Shown here piece by piece: positions 5,693-12,466 of a DNA stretch of 18,118 nucleotides (its first letter is position 1; each line of letters opens with the position of its first letter). The notes below the pieces were generated by a model. The model saw only the letters and a list, made by a program, of their open reading frames with translations. It had not been told where the DNA came from and ran no database searches. Made by a program: the position numbers and the translations under genes. The DNA is from an uncultured Butyricicoccus sp. Its GTDB lineage: Bacteria > Bacillota > Clostridia > Oscillospirales > Butyricicoccaceae. The stretch spans positions 1 to 18,118 of the forward strand of contig CAUEJN010000018.1 in assembly GCA_959018045.1 (NCBI GenBank), given 5' to 3'.

Positions 5693-7842
5693 TCGAAAAA
5701 TTTGACATTGCGGGCTACTGCCGAATTTCGGTCGATGACGATCTGGATCGGGACAACGTGTCCATCGAAAACCAGAAGGCGATCATTCAGGACTTTGTCA
5801 GACAGAAATTCCCGGGCAGCACCCTCACCTTCTACGAGGATCGCGACCGCTCCGGTTACACGTTTGAACAGCGCGAGGGCTATCAGGCACTGCGCAAAAA
5901 GCTGATGGGACACAAGTATGAAATCCTCATTGTCAAGGATTTTTCCCGTTTTTCGCGCCGCAACAGCCGTGGTCTGGTTGAGCTGGAAGATCTGCGTGAT
6001 GCCGGCGTGCGCATCATTTCCATCGGCGACGGCATCGACTTCCCCAACGATGACGACTGGCTGAAAATCCAGTTTCAGTTCCTCATCAACGAGATGCCAG
6101 TCACGGATACCAGCAAAAAGGTAAAAAATGTCATCAAGCGCCGACAGGCCGACGGCAAGTGGATCTGCGCGGCACCCTACGGATACATCATCAACAAGCG
6201 GCAGGAGTTTGAGATCGTCCCTACTGAGGCCGACATTGTGCGCACGATCTTCCGTCTGTACAACGAGGAAGGATGGGGTTATAAAAAAATTGCAAACTAT
6301 CTGACCGAGCAGGGCATCCCGACCCCGCGTATGGCCGAGCGTGACCGCAAAGAGGCAGCCGGTGAGGAATACAAGCGTGCGGTCAAGACATCGTGGGCGA
6401 TTGTGACCGTACAGGGTATTCTGGACAACGACTTCTACATCGGCACGCTGCGTCAGGGTAAGTACACGCGCAAGAAGATCAACGGCAAGGATGTCCGGCA
6501 GGCCGAGGACGAGCAGATCGTGATCGAAAACCATCATCAAGCAATCATTGATTACCGCACGTTCGCGGTCACCCGCGCCCTGCGCGAAAAGCGCACGACT
6601 TCTCACTATCGCGGCATCAAAAAGTACGACAATGTGTACTCCGGTTTTCTGGTCTGCGGCGACTGCGGCAGCCCCATGTTTGCCATGAGCCGCAAAGATC
6701 TCAAGAGTGCCTACACCTGCGGTTCCTACCACCGTCGCGGGCGAGCGGGATGTACCTCGCATCACATCCGGACCGACAAGCTCGACGAGTTGCTCAAAAG
6801 CTACATCCGGCAGGTAATGGAGCATTCCGCGGACATGCTGGAGCGGCTCAATCAGGATCTCGCCCGTGAGCAGGAGGACGTGACCGAGACCGAACAGAGC
6901 GCCGATCATCTGGCAGAGGTTCTAGTCGATCTGCAAAACGAGTTAAAGGCGACCAAACGCCAGCGCATCCGCGACCTGATGAAGCACCCCGATCAGGAAA
7001 ATCTGTTGGAAGAAACCTATGATGAACTTGAGGCCGATCTGCAAAAGAAGATCGAGGGCATTCGCCACCAGATTGATATGCTGTCGGACAAGCGCAATAC
7101 CATCATTCAGGTCAACCGTGCCGCCCGCACGGCGATGGATGTCTTTGCCGACATCCTGAACAAGGACCCGCTCGAGCGCAACGATCTGGAACTCATCATC
7201 CGGCAGATCAAGGTCTTTGAGGATCATCTAGAGATCGAACTGCAAGCCGATGTCGATGCCATCCTGCGGGCGGGCACGCTGGAGGACGCCGTAAATTTTA
7301 AGAACGGCATGGAGCATATCGCACCCGTCACCATTGTCCAGTCGTCGAGCAAGCGCCCGGACAAGGTGTTTCATGCCAATGTTATCAGTGACGGCGATCC
7401 GCTGGAGATCTACACCGACCGCGATGGCGAGGTCATCTTCAAGAAATATTCGCCCATGGGTGAGCTGGGCACCTTCGCGGGCGAGCTGGCCGAGGCACTG
7501 TCCCGAACAGCCGGTCTGTCGTGCGCCATCTGTGACCGCGACGCGGTAATCGCTGCGGCGGGCGGCGCCAAGAAGGATATCTTCGAAAAGGCCATCTCAA
7601 ACGATCTGGAAACCCTCATGGAGCAACGCCACATCTACGAGCACACTGGCTCGGATGACACCCTGCATGTGTCTGACAACGACCCCTACCAGGTCGTTGT
7701 CGCCGCACCCATCATCTCCGAGGGTGATGTAACCGGCTGCGTAGCACTCCTGTCAGACAGCACCGACATGGTTGCCACCGAGGTCGAGAGCAAACTCAGC
7801 CAGACCGCCGCCAGTTTCCTCGCGCGGCATGTAACCATGTGA
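5689..7842 (+). CDS. Large serine recombinase fused in frame to the SpoVT C-terminal region
   Basis: A 717-residue frame. Residues 1-~150 are a serine-recombinase catalytic domain with YCRISVDDDLDRDNVSIENQ, where Ser14 is the predicted nucleophile, and VKDFSRFSRRN. A 'recombinase' domain follows (APYGYIIN, residues ~165-265). Then comes a zinc ribbon with Cys323, Cys326, Cys344 and Cys355, a coiled coil (~375-475) and the usual end block LELIIRQIKVFEDHLEIEL (~505-525). Recombinases of this class normally stop near 530-560 residues. Here the frame passes through a ~30-residue linker and from about residue 568 matches SpoVT: GDPLEIYTDRDGEVIFKKYS, then a GAF-like domain ending TAASFLARHVTM. This fits integration into spoVT with the recombinase at the right end. 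Whether the fusion works as recombinase, as regulator or as neither is unknown. Start ATG 5689 overlaps rhuM by 4 bp. Confidence 0.93.
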   Translation: MIEKFDIAGYCRISVDDDLDRDNVSIENQKAIIQDFVRQKFPGSTLTFYEDRDRSGYTFEQREGYQALRKKLMGHKYEILIVKDFSRFSRRNSRGLVELEDLRDAGVRIISIGDGIDFPNDDDWLKIQFQFLINEMPVTDTSKKVKNVIKRRQADGKWICAAPYGYIINKRQEFEIVPTEADIVRTIFRLYNEEGWGYKKIANYLTEQGIPTPRMAERDRKEAAGEEYKRAVKTSWAIVTVQGILDNDFYIGTLRQGKYTRKKINGKDVRQAEDEQIVIENHHQAIIDYRTFAVTRALREKRTTSHYRGIKKYDNVYSGFLVCGDCGSPMFAMSRKDLKSAYTCGSYHRRGRAGCTSHHIRTDKLDELLKSYIRQVMEHSADMLERLNQDLAREQEDVTETEQSADHLAEVLVDLQNELKATKRQRIRDLMKHPDQENLLEETYDELEADLQKKIEGIRHQIDMLSDKRNTIIQVNRAARTAMDVFADILNKDPLERNDLELIIRQIKVFEDHLEIELQADVDAILRAGTLEDAVNFKNGMEHIAPVTIVQSSSKRPDKVFHANVISDGDPLEIYTDRDGEVIFKKYSPMGELGTFAGELAEALSRTAGLSCAICDRDAVIAAAGGAKKDIFEKAISNDLETLMEQRHIYEHTGSDDTLHVSDNDPYQVVVAAPIISEGDVTGCVALLSDSTDMVATEVESKLSQTAASFLARHVTM
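7381..7415 (+). other. Predicted right attachment site (attR) within spoVT
   Basis: Similarity to SpoVT starts at or just before the codons for DGDPLEI (7390-7410). The preceding residues (KVFHANVIS) do not resemble the SpoVT segment that should precede them (about RRTLRIRE). The crossover therefore lies in roughly this 35-base interval. The exact core dinucleotide cannot be fixed without the left junction or an uninterrupted spoVT from a relative. Confidence 0.65.
7390..7842 (+). pseudogene. spoVT: spoVT 3' portion (residues ~31-178), separated from its 5' end
   Basis: This interval encodes the last ~149 residues of stage V sporulation protein T. In SpoVT the GDPLEI motif lies near residue 31 of about 178, and here 149 residues follow from that motif, an almost exact fit. 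What remains is the second half of the AbrB-type DNA-binding domain (the EIYTDRDGEVIFKKYSP strand region) and the complete GAF-like ligand domain (AICDRDAVIAAAGGAKKDIF, VVVAAPIISEGDVTG, QTAASFLAR). The first ~30 residues, including the start codon and the first strand and helix of AbrB, are missing. It is in frame and undamaged, as expected if the gene is to be rebuilt by excision. It is followed by a terminator. Confidence 0.88.
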
Positions 7843-7848
7843 CCGTCA

Positions 7849-7880
7849 GGACTGTCTCTTGTCAGGGACAGTCCTTTTTT
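7849..7880 (+). terminator. Terminator after spoVT
   Basis: GGACTGTC (7849-7856) pairs with GACAGTCC (7867-7874), extendable by a G-U and a C-G pair, followed by six T's. It is 6 bases beyond the spoVT stop and is probably the native terminator of spoVT, now ending the rhuM-recombinase transcript. Confidence 0.88.
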
Positions 7881-7890
7881 CCGTCCGCTA

Positions 7891-7919
7891 TTGACGTGCC
7901 TTTTCGTATTTGTTACAAT
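7891..7919 (+). promoter_or_regulatory. Promoter for DUF1576 gene
   Basis: TTGACG (7891-7896) and TACAAT (7914-7919) with a 17-base spacer, 11 bases after the spoVT terminator. The transcript would begin near 7926. Confidence 0.75.
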
Positions 7920-7930
7920 AATGCAAGAAA

Positions 7931-7955
7931 GCGGGGCATTTTCCCCGCATTTTTT
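7931..7955 (+). promoter_or_regulatory. Terminator-like hairpin in the DUF1576 leader
   Basis: GCGGGG (7931-7936) pairs with CCCCGC (7943-7948) around CATTTT, followed by A and six T's. It lies only about 5-30 bases from the predicted transcription start and ends 5 bases before the AAGGAG ribosome-binding site. It has the form of an attenuator but sits unusually close to the 5' end. A 5' stabilising structure is the alternative. Confidence 0.5.
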
Positions 7956-7974
7956 CGCAAAAGGAGACCCTTTC

Positions 7975-9324
7975 ATGGATTCACACGCACATGCACGCTA
8001 TGAGCGGATGCCGTTCTTCCTCTGGGGCTACACCGCCCTGCTTCTGGTTGCCGGTCTGCTGCTCGGCTCGCTCTCTCAGCTGCCCGCCGGTCTGTCCAAG
8101 ATCATTTTGACCGAAACCGCGCTCATCACCGACTATGTGCTCGTCGCAGGCCCCGGCCCCGCGCTGGTCAATGCCGCGCTGGTCACCGCCATCAGTATCC
8201 TCATTCTGCATTTTGCCCGCGTACCCTACAACGGTATCACGTTGGTCGTCATCGGTCTGATGTCCGGTTTTTCGCTGTTCGGAAAAAATTTCCTCAACAT
8301 CTGGCCCATCCTACTCGGCGCATGGCTGTACGCCAAGAGCCGTCACGAGCCCTTTTCCAAGTACGCGCCCACCGGCCTGATGGCAACCGCTCTCTCTCCG
8401 GTCGTCAGCTACTTCGTACTCGACAACGGCTGGGGTACCCTGCCGACCGGCATCCTCGCCGGTATGATGATCGGCTTTATCCTGCCCGCCCTGTCGGCCT
8501 ACACTTATAAAGTACAAAACGGCATGAACCTTTATAACGTCGGCTTTGCCTGCGGTCTGGTGGCCTTTCTGGTTGTGCCGCTCATCAGCTCGCTCGGTGC
8601 GACCCCAACCACCCAGTACCGCTGGGCAACCGGCTTCACCCTGCCTTTCACCGTTCTGCTCGTCGTCCTGTGCGCCGTACTGATCCTGTCCGGCCTGCTG
8701 CTGTGCGGCCAGCGTCCGGTAGCGGTGCTCTCAACCTACCGCCGTCTGCTGCGCACCAGCGGACGCGCTCCCAGTGATTACCTGCGCATGTTCGGTTCCG
8801 CACCCACGCTGGTCAATGCCGGTATCAATGGTCTGATCGGTTTGGCACTCATCCTCGCCATCGGCGGCGACCTCAACGGCCCCACCGTCGGCGGTATCCT
8901 CACCATCATGGGCTTTTCCGCCTTTGGCAAGCATCCGCTCAACATGCTGCCGGTCATGTTCGGTGTCCTGCTGGGCAGCGTGGTGATGCACTGGTCGCTC
9001 GCTGACAGCGCCGTCCAGCTTGCCTGCCTGTTCTGCACCACCCTCGCACCTATCAGCGGCTATTTTGGCTGGCCGTATGGCATACTCGCCGGTTTTATTC
9101 ATGCATCGGTCGTACTCTATACCGGCTCCCCGGTTGCAGGTATGAATCTTTATAACAATGGATTCTCCGGTGGTTTGGTCGCTATCGTATTGTACGCAAT
9201 CATTATCGCTGTCATCCGTCACCGTCGACCGGAAATTCAGGACGAGGATTACTTCGATATCGTGGCACACGATGAACCCGCAACGCCGCGCACCGCTTAT
9301 CAGGTAACTGAAAAGGAGGAATAA
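7975..9324 (+). CDS. DUF1576 family membrane protein with internal duplication
   Basis: A 449-residue polytopic membrane protein. Start ATG 7975 is set by AAGGAG at 7961-7966; the frame opens further upstream, but that part lies in the promoter and leader. About 11-12 hydrophobic segments are visible. Two halves repeat the same pattern. Residues ~62-201 carry PALVNAALV, MSGFSLFGKNFLNIWPILLG and GMNLYNVGFACGLVAF; residues ~278-406 carry PTLVNAGI, MGFSAFGKHPLNMLPVMFG and GMNLYNNGFSGGLVAI. This tandem arrangement is typical of DUF1576 proteins. It implies an inverted or pseudo-symmetric transporter-like fold, but the substrate is unknown. The C-terminal ~35 residues are hydrophilic and acidic. 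It is a single-gene transcription unit by its promoter and the following terminator. Confidence 0.85.
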   Translation: MDSHAHARYERMPFFLWGYTALLLVAGLLLGSLSQLPAGLSKIILTETALITDYVLVAGPGPALVNAALVTAISILILHFARVPYNGITLVVIGLMSGFSLFGKNFLNIWPILLGAWLYAKSRHEPFSKYAPTGLMATALSPVVSYFVLDNGWGTLPTGILAGMMIGFILPALSAYTYKVQNGMNLYNVGFACGLVAFLVVPLISSLGATPTTQYRWATGFTLPFTVLLVVLCAVLILSGLLLCGQRPVAVLSTYRRLLRTSGRAPSDYLRMFGSAPTLVNAGINGLIGLALILAIGGDLNGPTVGGILTIMGFSAFGKHPLNMLPVMFGVLLGSVVMHWSLADSAVQLACLFCTTLAPISGYFGWPYGILAGFIHASVVLYTGSPVAGMNLYNNGFSGGLVAIVLYAIIIAVIRHRRPEIQDEDYFDIVAHDEPATPRTAYQVTEKEE

Positions 9325-9452
9325 GGACAACCCGCCGAAGGCGGAAAACGGGTCCGGGTCTGTGACCCGGCGCGATCCAGCCGCGCAGGCTGGTCGCCGT
9401 CCGCAGACGGCGAAATCCCCTTTTGATTCCGGTCTTTTGACCGGAATCAACT

Positions 9453-9489
9453 AAAATAAAAAAAGAAAAGCGCGACCCGCAGGTCGCGC
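9453..9489 (-). terminator. Minus-strand terminator in repeat copy 1
   Basis: Read on the minus strand, GCGCGACC (complement of 9482-9489) pairs with GGTCGCGC (complement of 9470-9477) around a 4-nt loop and is followed by TTTTC and seven T's (9469 down to 9457). It would end the DUF362 transcript. Confidence 0.8.
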
Positions 9490-9497
9490 AATCTCTA

Positions 9498-9531
9498 AAA
9501 AGACCGTCCATGTGGACGGTCTTTTCTTTTT
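9498..9531 (+). terminator. Plus-strand terminator in repeat copy 1
   Basis: AGACCGTCC (9501-9509) pairs with GGACGGTCT (9514-9522) around ATGT; flanking A's and T's extend the stem to 12 bp, and the 3' side runs into TTTTCTTTTT. It would end the DUF1576 transcript. Confidence 0.85.
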
Positions 9532-9680
9532 GTTTGTTTTGGTTGAAACCCGGGTCGGACACCGGGTTTCAAAAGGGGATTTCGCCCGTTGCGACGGGCG
9601 ACTCAGGGCTCTGCCCTGAGAACCCGCGGCCTTTTGAAAAAGGCCGGCGAAAACTTCAATGTTTGGTGCGGTACTTTCTG

Positions 9681-10793
9681 TTAGATCTTTACCAGTTCGT
9701 AAGTTCTGGTACCCAGTCCCAGCTTTTCCGCGTGCTCGAGTGCACTCTGCCAATTGGTCTCGGGGTGTGCTGCATGGAAATGATCGTGATGATCATGTTC
9801 TGCACCCTCGTCAAACAATGCCGACTGCGGGTTTGCAGGCATTGCATTGACCGCATCTGCGCACGCCTGGTCGAGTGCAACCGGGTCGAACGATGCGAAC
9901 ATACCGACATTGGGTACGATCGGCACATCATTTTCTGCATGGCAATCACAGTTGGGCGAAACGTCCAGTACCAGCGAGATATGGAAGCACGGACGGCCAT
10001 CGACGACCGCCTTGGTATACTCGGCAATCTTGCGGTTGAGTACGATATTGGACTCATCGTAATCGCACGCGATGGCATCCTGCGGGCACATGCCGATGCA
10101 GCGGCCGCAGCCGACGCACTTGTTATGGTCAATGCTTGCCTTGCGATCCGCGATGGTGATTGCGCCATGCGCACACACACGGGTACACATGCTGCATCCC
10201 ACGCAGCTCTTTTCATGGACGCGCGGCTTGCCTGCGTTGTGCATCTCCATCTTACCGGCACGCGAGCCGCTGCCCATGCCGATATTCTTGAGGGCACCGC
10301 CAAAACCAGTGTTCTCGTGACCCTTGAAGTGGTTCAGGGAAATAAATACGTCGGCATCCATGACCGCCGTACCAATCTTAGCTTCCTTGATGTACTCACC
10401 GCCCTCGACCGGGACGTAAACCTCATCCGTGCCCTTCAGGCCGTCACCGATGATGACATGGCAGCCGGTGGACAGCGGCGAAAAGCCGTTGAGATACGCC
10501 GAATCCAGATGATCGAGCGCATTCTTACGTCCGCCGACGTACAGGGTATTGCAGTCGGTCAGGAAGGGCTTACCGCCGTGCGCCTTGACGTAATCTGCAA
10601 CCGTCTTTGCCCAGTTCGGACGCAAAAACGCCAGGTTACCCGGCTCGCCAAAGTGCATCTTGATTGCGGCGTACTTTTTATCAAAGTCAATCGTTCCCAT
10701 TCCCGCCTTGTCCAGCAGTCTCCACAGCTTCTGCTGCAGGTTCTCGGTCAAGGTCGTGCGGAAATCGGCAAAATATACCTTTGAAGCTTCCAT
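9681..10793 (-). CDS. DUF362 protein with two [4Fe-4S] ferredoxin motifs
   Basis: A 370-residue protein. Start ATG 10791-10793 is preferred because AGGAG (complement of 10802-10806) is 8 bases upstream; a TTG two codons earlier is too close to it. The N-terminal ~190 residues belong to the DUF362 family (YAAIKMHFGE, FLTDCNTLYVGGR, ISLNHFKGHENTGFGGALKN). Two CxxCxxCxxxC cluster motifs follow: Cys197/200/203/207 and Cys226/229/232/236, each ending in an Ala-Ile turn typical of bacterial ferredoxins. Conserved blocks continue to DVPIVPNVGMFASFDPVALD. A His-rich stretch (EHDHHDHFHAAH, residues 332-343) near the C-terminus might bind metal. Probably a cytoplasmic iron-sulfur protein in electron transfer; the substrate is unknown. 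It is convergent with the DUF1576 gene. Confidence 0.88.
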   Translation of the reverse strand: MEASKVYFADFRTTLTENLQQKLWRLLDKAGMGTIDFDKKYAAIKMHFGEPGNLAFLRPNWAKTVADYVKAHGGKPFLTDCNTLYVGGRKNALDHLDSAYLNGFSPLSTGCHVIIGDGLKGTDEVYVPVEGGEYIKEAKIGTAVMDADVFISLNHFKGHENTGFGGALKNIGMGSGSRAGKMEMHNAGKPRVHEKSCVGCSMCTRVCAHGAITIADRKASIDHNKCVGCGRCIGMCPQDAIACDYDESNIVLNRKIAEYTKAVVDGRPCFHISLVLDVSPNCDCHAENDVPIVPNVGMFASFDPVALDQACADAVNAMPANPQSALFDEGAEHDHHDHFHAAHPETNWQSALEHAEKLGLGTRTYELVKI

Positions 10794-10846
10794 TGTCAAA
10801 ACTCCTCTCTCTGTCTCTTTTGCAAAAGACCTCTCGAATCAGTTTT

Positions 10847-10877
10847 AGTATACACCATGGAGTCTACTCCAAGTCAA
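10847..10877 (-). promoter_or_regulatory. Candidate promoter of the DUF362 gene
   Basis: On the minus strand TTGACT (10872-10877) is followed after 19 bases by TATACT (10847-10852). The spacer is longer than ideal and contains an inverted repeat, GGAGT/ACTCC (10859-10870), that could be an operator. Confidence 0.4.
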
Positions 10878-10957
10878 GACATCCCGCTCCATTTTTCCTC
10901 TTTTCTCCACCGCATTGCAATACCTCGCAAAAAATGCCATTTTCTTGCGTTTCATAG

Positions 10958-10986
10958 TTCTCCTGACGCATAAAAAACGGTATAAT
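10958..10986 (+). promoter_or_regulatory. Candidate promoter of the CofE-like gene
   Basis: A perfect TATAAT at 10981-10986 lies 68 bases before the start codon. The -35 position at 17-base spacing reads TTCTCC (10958-10963), a weak match, so an activator or a different spacing may be involved. Confidence 0.45.
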
Positions 10987-11054
10987 AAAGTGTACTCGAC
11001 GTCATAGTCGTCATAAGATCTCAAATTCTGAATCATGAAAGAGGATTGAAATTT

Positions 11055-12254
11055 ATGGAGAGAATGATCGGTACTGTATCGCGCGGTGTACGCGCCCCTA
11101 TCATCCGTGAGGGCGACGACCTGGCACAGATCGTAGTCGATTCGGTGCTGGCCGCTGCCGAAAGCGCACCGTTCACCATCGAAGACCGTGACGTTATCGC
11201 AGTCACTGAAGCAGTTGTTGCGCGCGCACAGGGCAACTACGCAAGCGTACAGAACATCGCTGCTGATGTCAAGAACAAGCTGGGCGGCGGCACGGTCGGC
11301 GTGATCTTCCCCATCCTGAGCCGTAACCGTTTCGCGATCTGCCTCAAGGGCATCGCAATGGGCTGCAAGAAGGTCGTGCTGATGCTGAGCTATCCCTCTG
11401 ACGAGGTCGGCAACCATCTGATCGATCTGGACGAGATGGACGAAAAGGGTGTAAACCCCTGGACCGACGTCCTGACCGAGGAGAAGTACCGCGAGCTGTT
11501 CGGCTACAAAACCCATGTATTTACCGGCGTTGACTACGTTGACTACTACAAGAAGCTCATTGAGTCGACCGGCGCTGAGGCTGAGGTCATCTTTGCAAAC
11601 GACCCGCGTGCAATTCTGGAGTACACGGGGAACGTTCTGGCCTGCGACATCCACACCCGCGCACGCACCAAGCGTCTGCTCAAGAAGGCTGGCGCAGAGG
11701 TTGTCTGCACGCTGGACGACATCATGACCGCAAGCATCGACGGTTCGGGCTACAACGATCGTTTCGGCCTGCTGGGCTCTAACAAGGCAACCGAGGAGAG
11801 CGTTAAGCTGTTCCCGATTCACTGCGACGAGATGGTTTCCAAGATTCATCAGATGATGACCCTGAAGACCGGCAAGAACGTTGAAGTTATGATCTACGGC
11901 GACGGCGCATTCAAGGACCCGGTTGGCAAGATCTGGGAGCTGGCTGACCCGGTTGTCTCCCCGGCATACACCGCTGGTCTGGAAGGCACCCCGAACGAAG
12001 TCAAGCTCAAGTATCTGGCTGACAACGACTTTGCAGACCTCAAGGGCGATGCGCTCAAGGAAGCAATCAAGGGCTACATCCATGAGAAGGATGAGAAGGC
12101 TCAGAGCCTCAAGGGCACCATGGTAACCCAGGGTACGACTCCCCGCCGTCTGACCGACCTGATCGGTTCGCTGGCTGACCTGACCTCTGGTTCGGGCGAT
12201 AAGGGTACCCCGATTATCTACATTCAGGGTTACTTCGATAACTACACCAAGTAA
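11055..12254 (+). CDS. Coenzyme F420-0:L-glutamate ligase (CofE)-like protein
   Basis: A 399-residue protein. ATG 11055 follows GAGGA (11041-11045) by 9 bases; an in-frame TTG at 11046 abuts the site and is rejected. The N-terminal block resembles the CofE family (RGVRAPIIREGDDLAQIVVD, then DRDVIAVTEAVVARAQG, residues ~10-60). In methanogens and actinobacteria CofE adds glutamate to F420-0 using GTP. A NHLIDLDEMDEKGVNPW block and a long C-terminal region to residue 399 make it longer than archaeal CofE (about 250 residues). Such long forms are common in Clostridia, where F420 production is not generally established, so another amide-ligase substrate is possible. No other F420 gene is in the window. 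It is a single-gene unit ending in repeat copy 2. Confidence 0.75.
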   Translation: MERMIGTVSRGVRAPIIREGDDLAQIVVDSVLAAAESAPFTIEDRDVIAVTEAVVARAQGNYASVQNIAADVKNKLGGGTVGVIFPILSRNRFAICLKGIAMGCKKVVLMLSYPSDEVGNHLIDLDEMDEKGVNPWTDVLTEEKYRELFGYKTHVFTGVDYVDYYKKLIESTGAEAEVIFANDPRAILEYTGNVLACDIHTRARTKRLLKKAGAEVVCTLDDIMTASIDGSGYNDRFGLLGSNKATEESVKLFPIHCDEMVSKIHQMMTLKTGKNVEVMIYGDGAFKDPVGKIWELADPVVSPAYTAGLEGTPNEVKLKYLADNDFADLKGDALKEAIKGYIHEKDEKAQSLKGTMVTQGTTPRRLTDLIGSLADLTSGSGDKGTPIIYIQGYFDNYTK

Positions 12255-12387
12255 TTATCACCATCACCCCTAATGAAAGCTTTCGCCAGCCTTTCTCGAA
12301 AGGCTGCGGGTTCTCAGGGCAGAGCCCTGAGACGCTCGCCGCAGCGAGCGGAATCCCCTTTTGATTTTCGCAAAGCGAAAATCAACC

Positions 12388-12423
12388 AAAATGAAAAAGA
12401 AAAGCGCCCTCCGCAGAGTGCGC
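12388..12423 (-). terminator. Minus-strand terminator in repeat copy 2
   Basis: On the minus strand the stem GCGC-A-CTC / GAG-G-GCGC (12404-12423, one mismatch, 4-nt loop) is followed by TTTTCTTTTT (complement of 12403 downwards). It would end the ECF S-component transcript. The stem differs from copy 1 but occupies the same place. Confidence 0.7.
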
Positions 12424-12430
12424 AATCTCT

Positions 12431-12466
12431 GGAAAGACCAACCGGATGGTTGGTCTTTCCTTTTTT
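12431..12466 (+). terminator. Plus-strand terminator in repeat copy 2
   Basis: GGAAAGACCAACC (12431-12443) pairs perfectly over 13 bp with GGTTGGTCTTTCC (12448-12460), loop GGAT, followed by six T's. It is a strong intrinsic terminator for the CofE-like gene. Confidence 0.92.

Larger units (their letters stand above)
1..7390. mobile_element. Right part of an integrative element inserted in spoVT (left end outside window)
   Basis: Everything left of about 7390 is assigned to an integrated element. The large serine recombinase at its right edge reads directly into the 3' portion of spoVT, as expected when recombination joins an element to an interrupted host gene. The matching 5' piece of spoVT (about 30 codons, same strand) was not found in this window, so the left boundary must lie upstream unless the locus has been rearranged. 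Contents seen: an unknown low-GC minus-strand gene, a small gene/ATPase/small gene cluster, a RhuM-family gene and the recombinase. No relaxase, type IV secretion or phage structural gene is visible in this part, so it could be an IME, an ICE remnant, a satellite or one end of a prophage. Confidence 0.8.
9325..9660. repeat. Composite hairpin repeat, copy 1, at a convergent gene junction
   Basis: This junction is filled by consecutive stem-loops: 9332-9344, 9354-9370, 9377-9393, 9395-9412, 9423-9450, 9470-9489, 9498-9525, 9543-9572, 9583-9600, 9602-9620 and 9627-9646. Most have 7-12 bp perfect stems and 3-4 nt loops. The 3' half is homologous to copy 2 (12272-12598); 9578-9627 is identical over 50 bases to 12513-12562. 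Segment 9394-9426 is an inverted copy of 9569-9601, sharing 18 consecutive bases. The centre holds a minus- and a plus-strand terminator. No protein is encoded; frames crossing it are artefacts. It could be a non-autonomous mobile element, a structured RNA or a dedicated bidirectional terminator. I cannot assign it to a named repeat family. Confidence 0.8.

Noticed and set aside
5599..6909. 436-residue minus-strand open frame
   Set aside because: Shadow of the recombinase gene, whose catalytic and zinc-ribbon motifs are clear on the plus strand.
9325..9660. CRISPR array or tandem repeat
   Set aside because: The units are individual hairpins of differing sequence without constant repeats and spacers of equal length.
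9510..10784. 424-residue plus-strand open frame
   Set aside because: Shadow of the DUF362 gene, starting inside the hairpin repeat; the minus-strand product has two intact ferredoxin motifs.
10845..12083. 412-residue minus-strand open frame
   Set aside because: Shadow of the CofE-like gene; it crosses the promoter region and has no ribosome-binding site.
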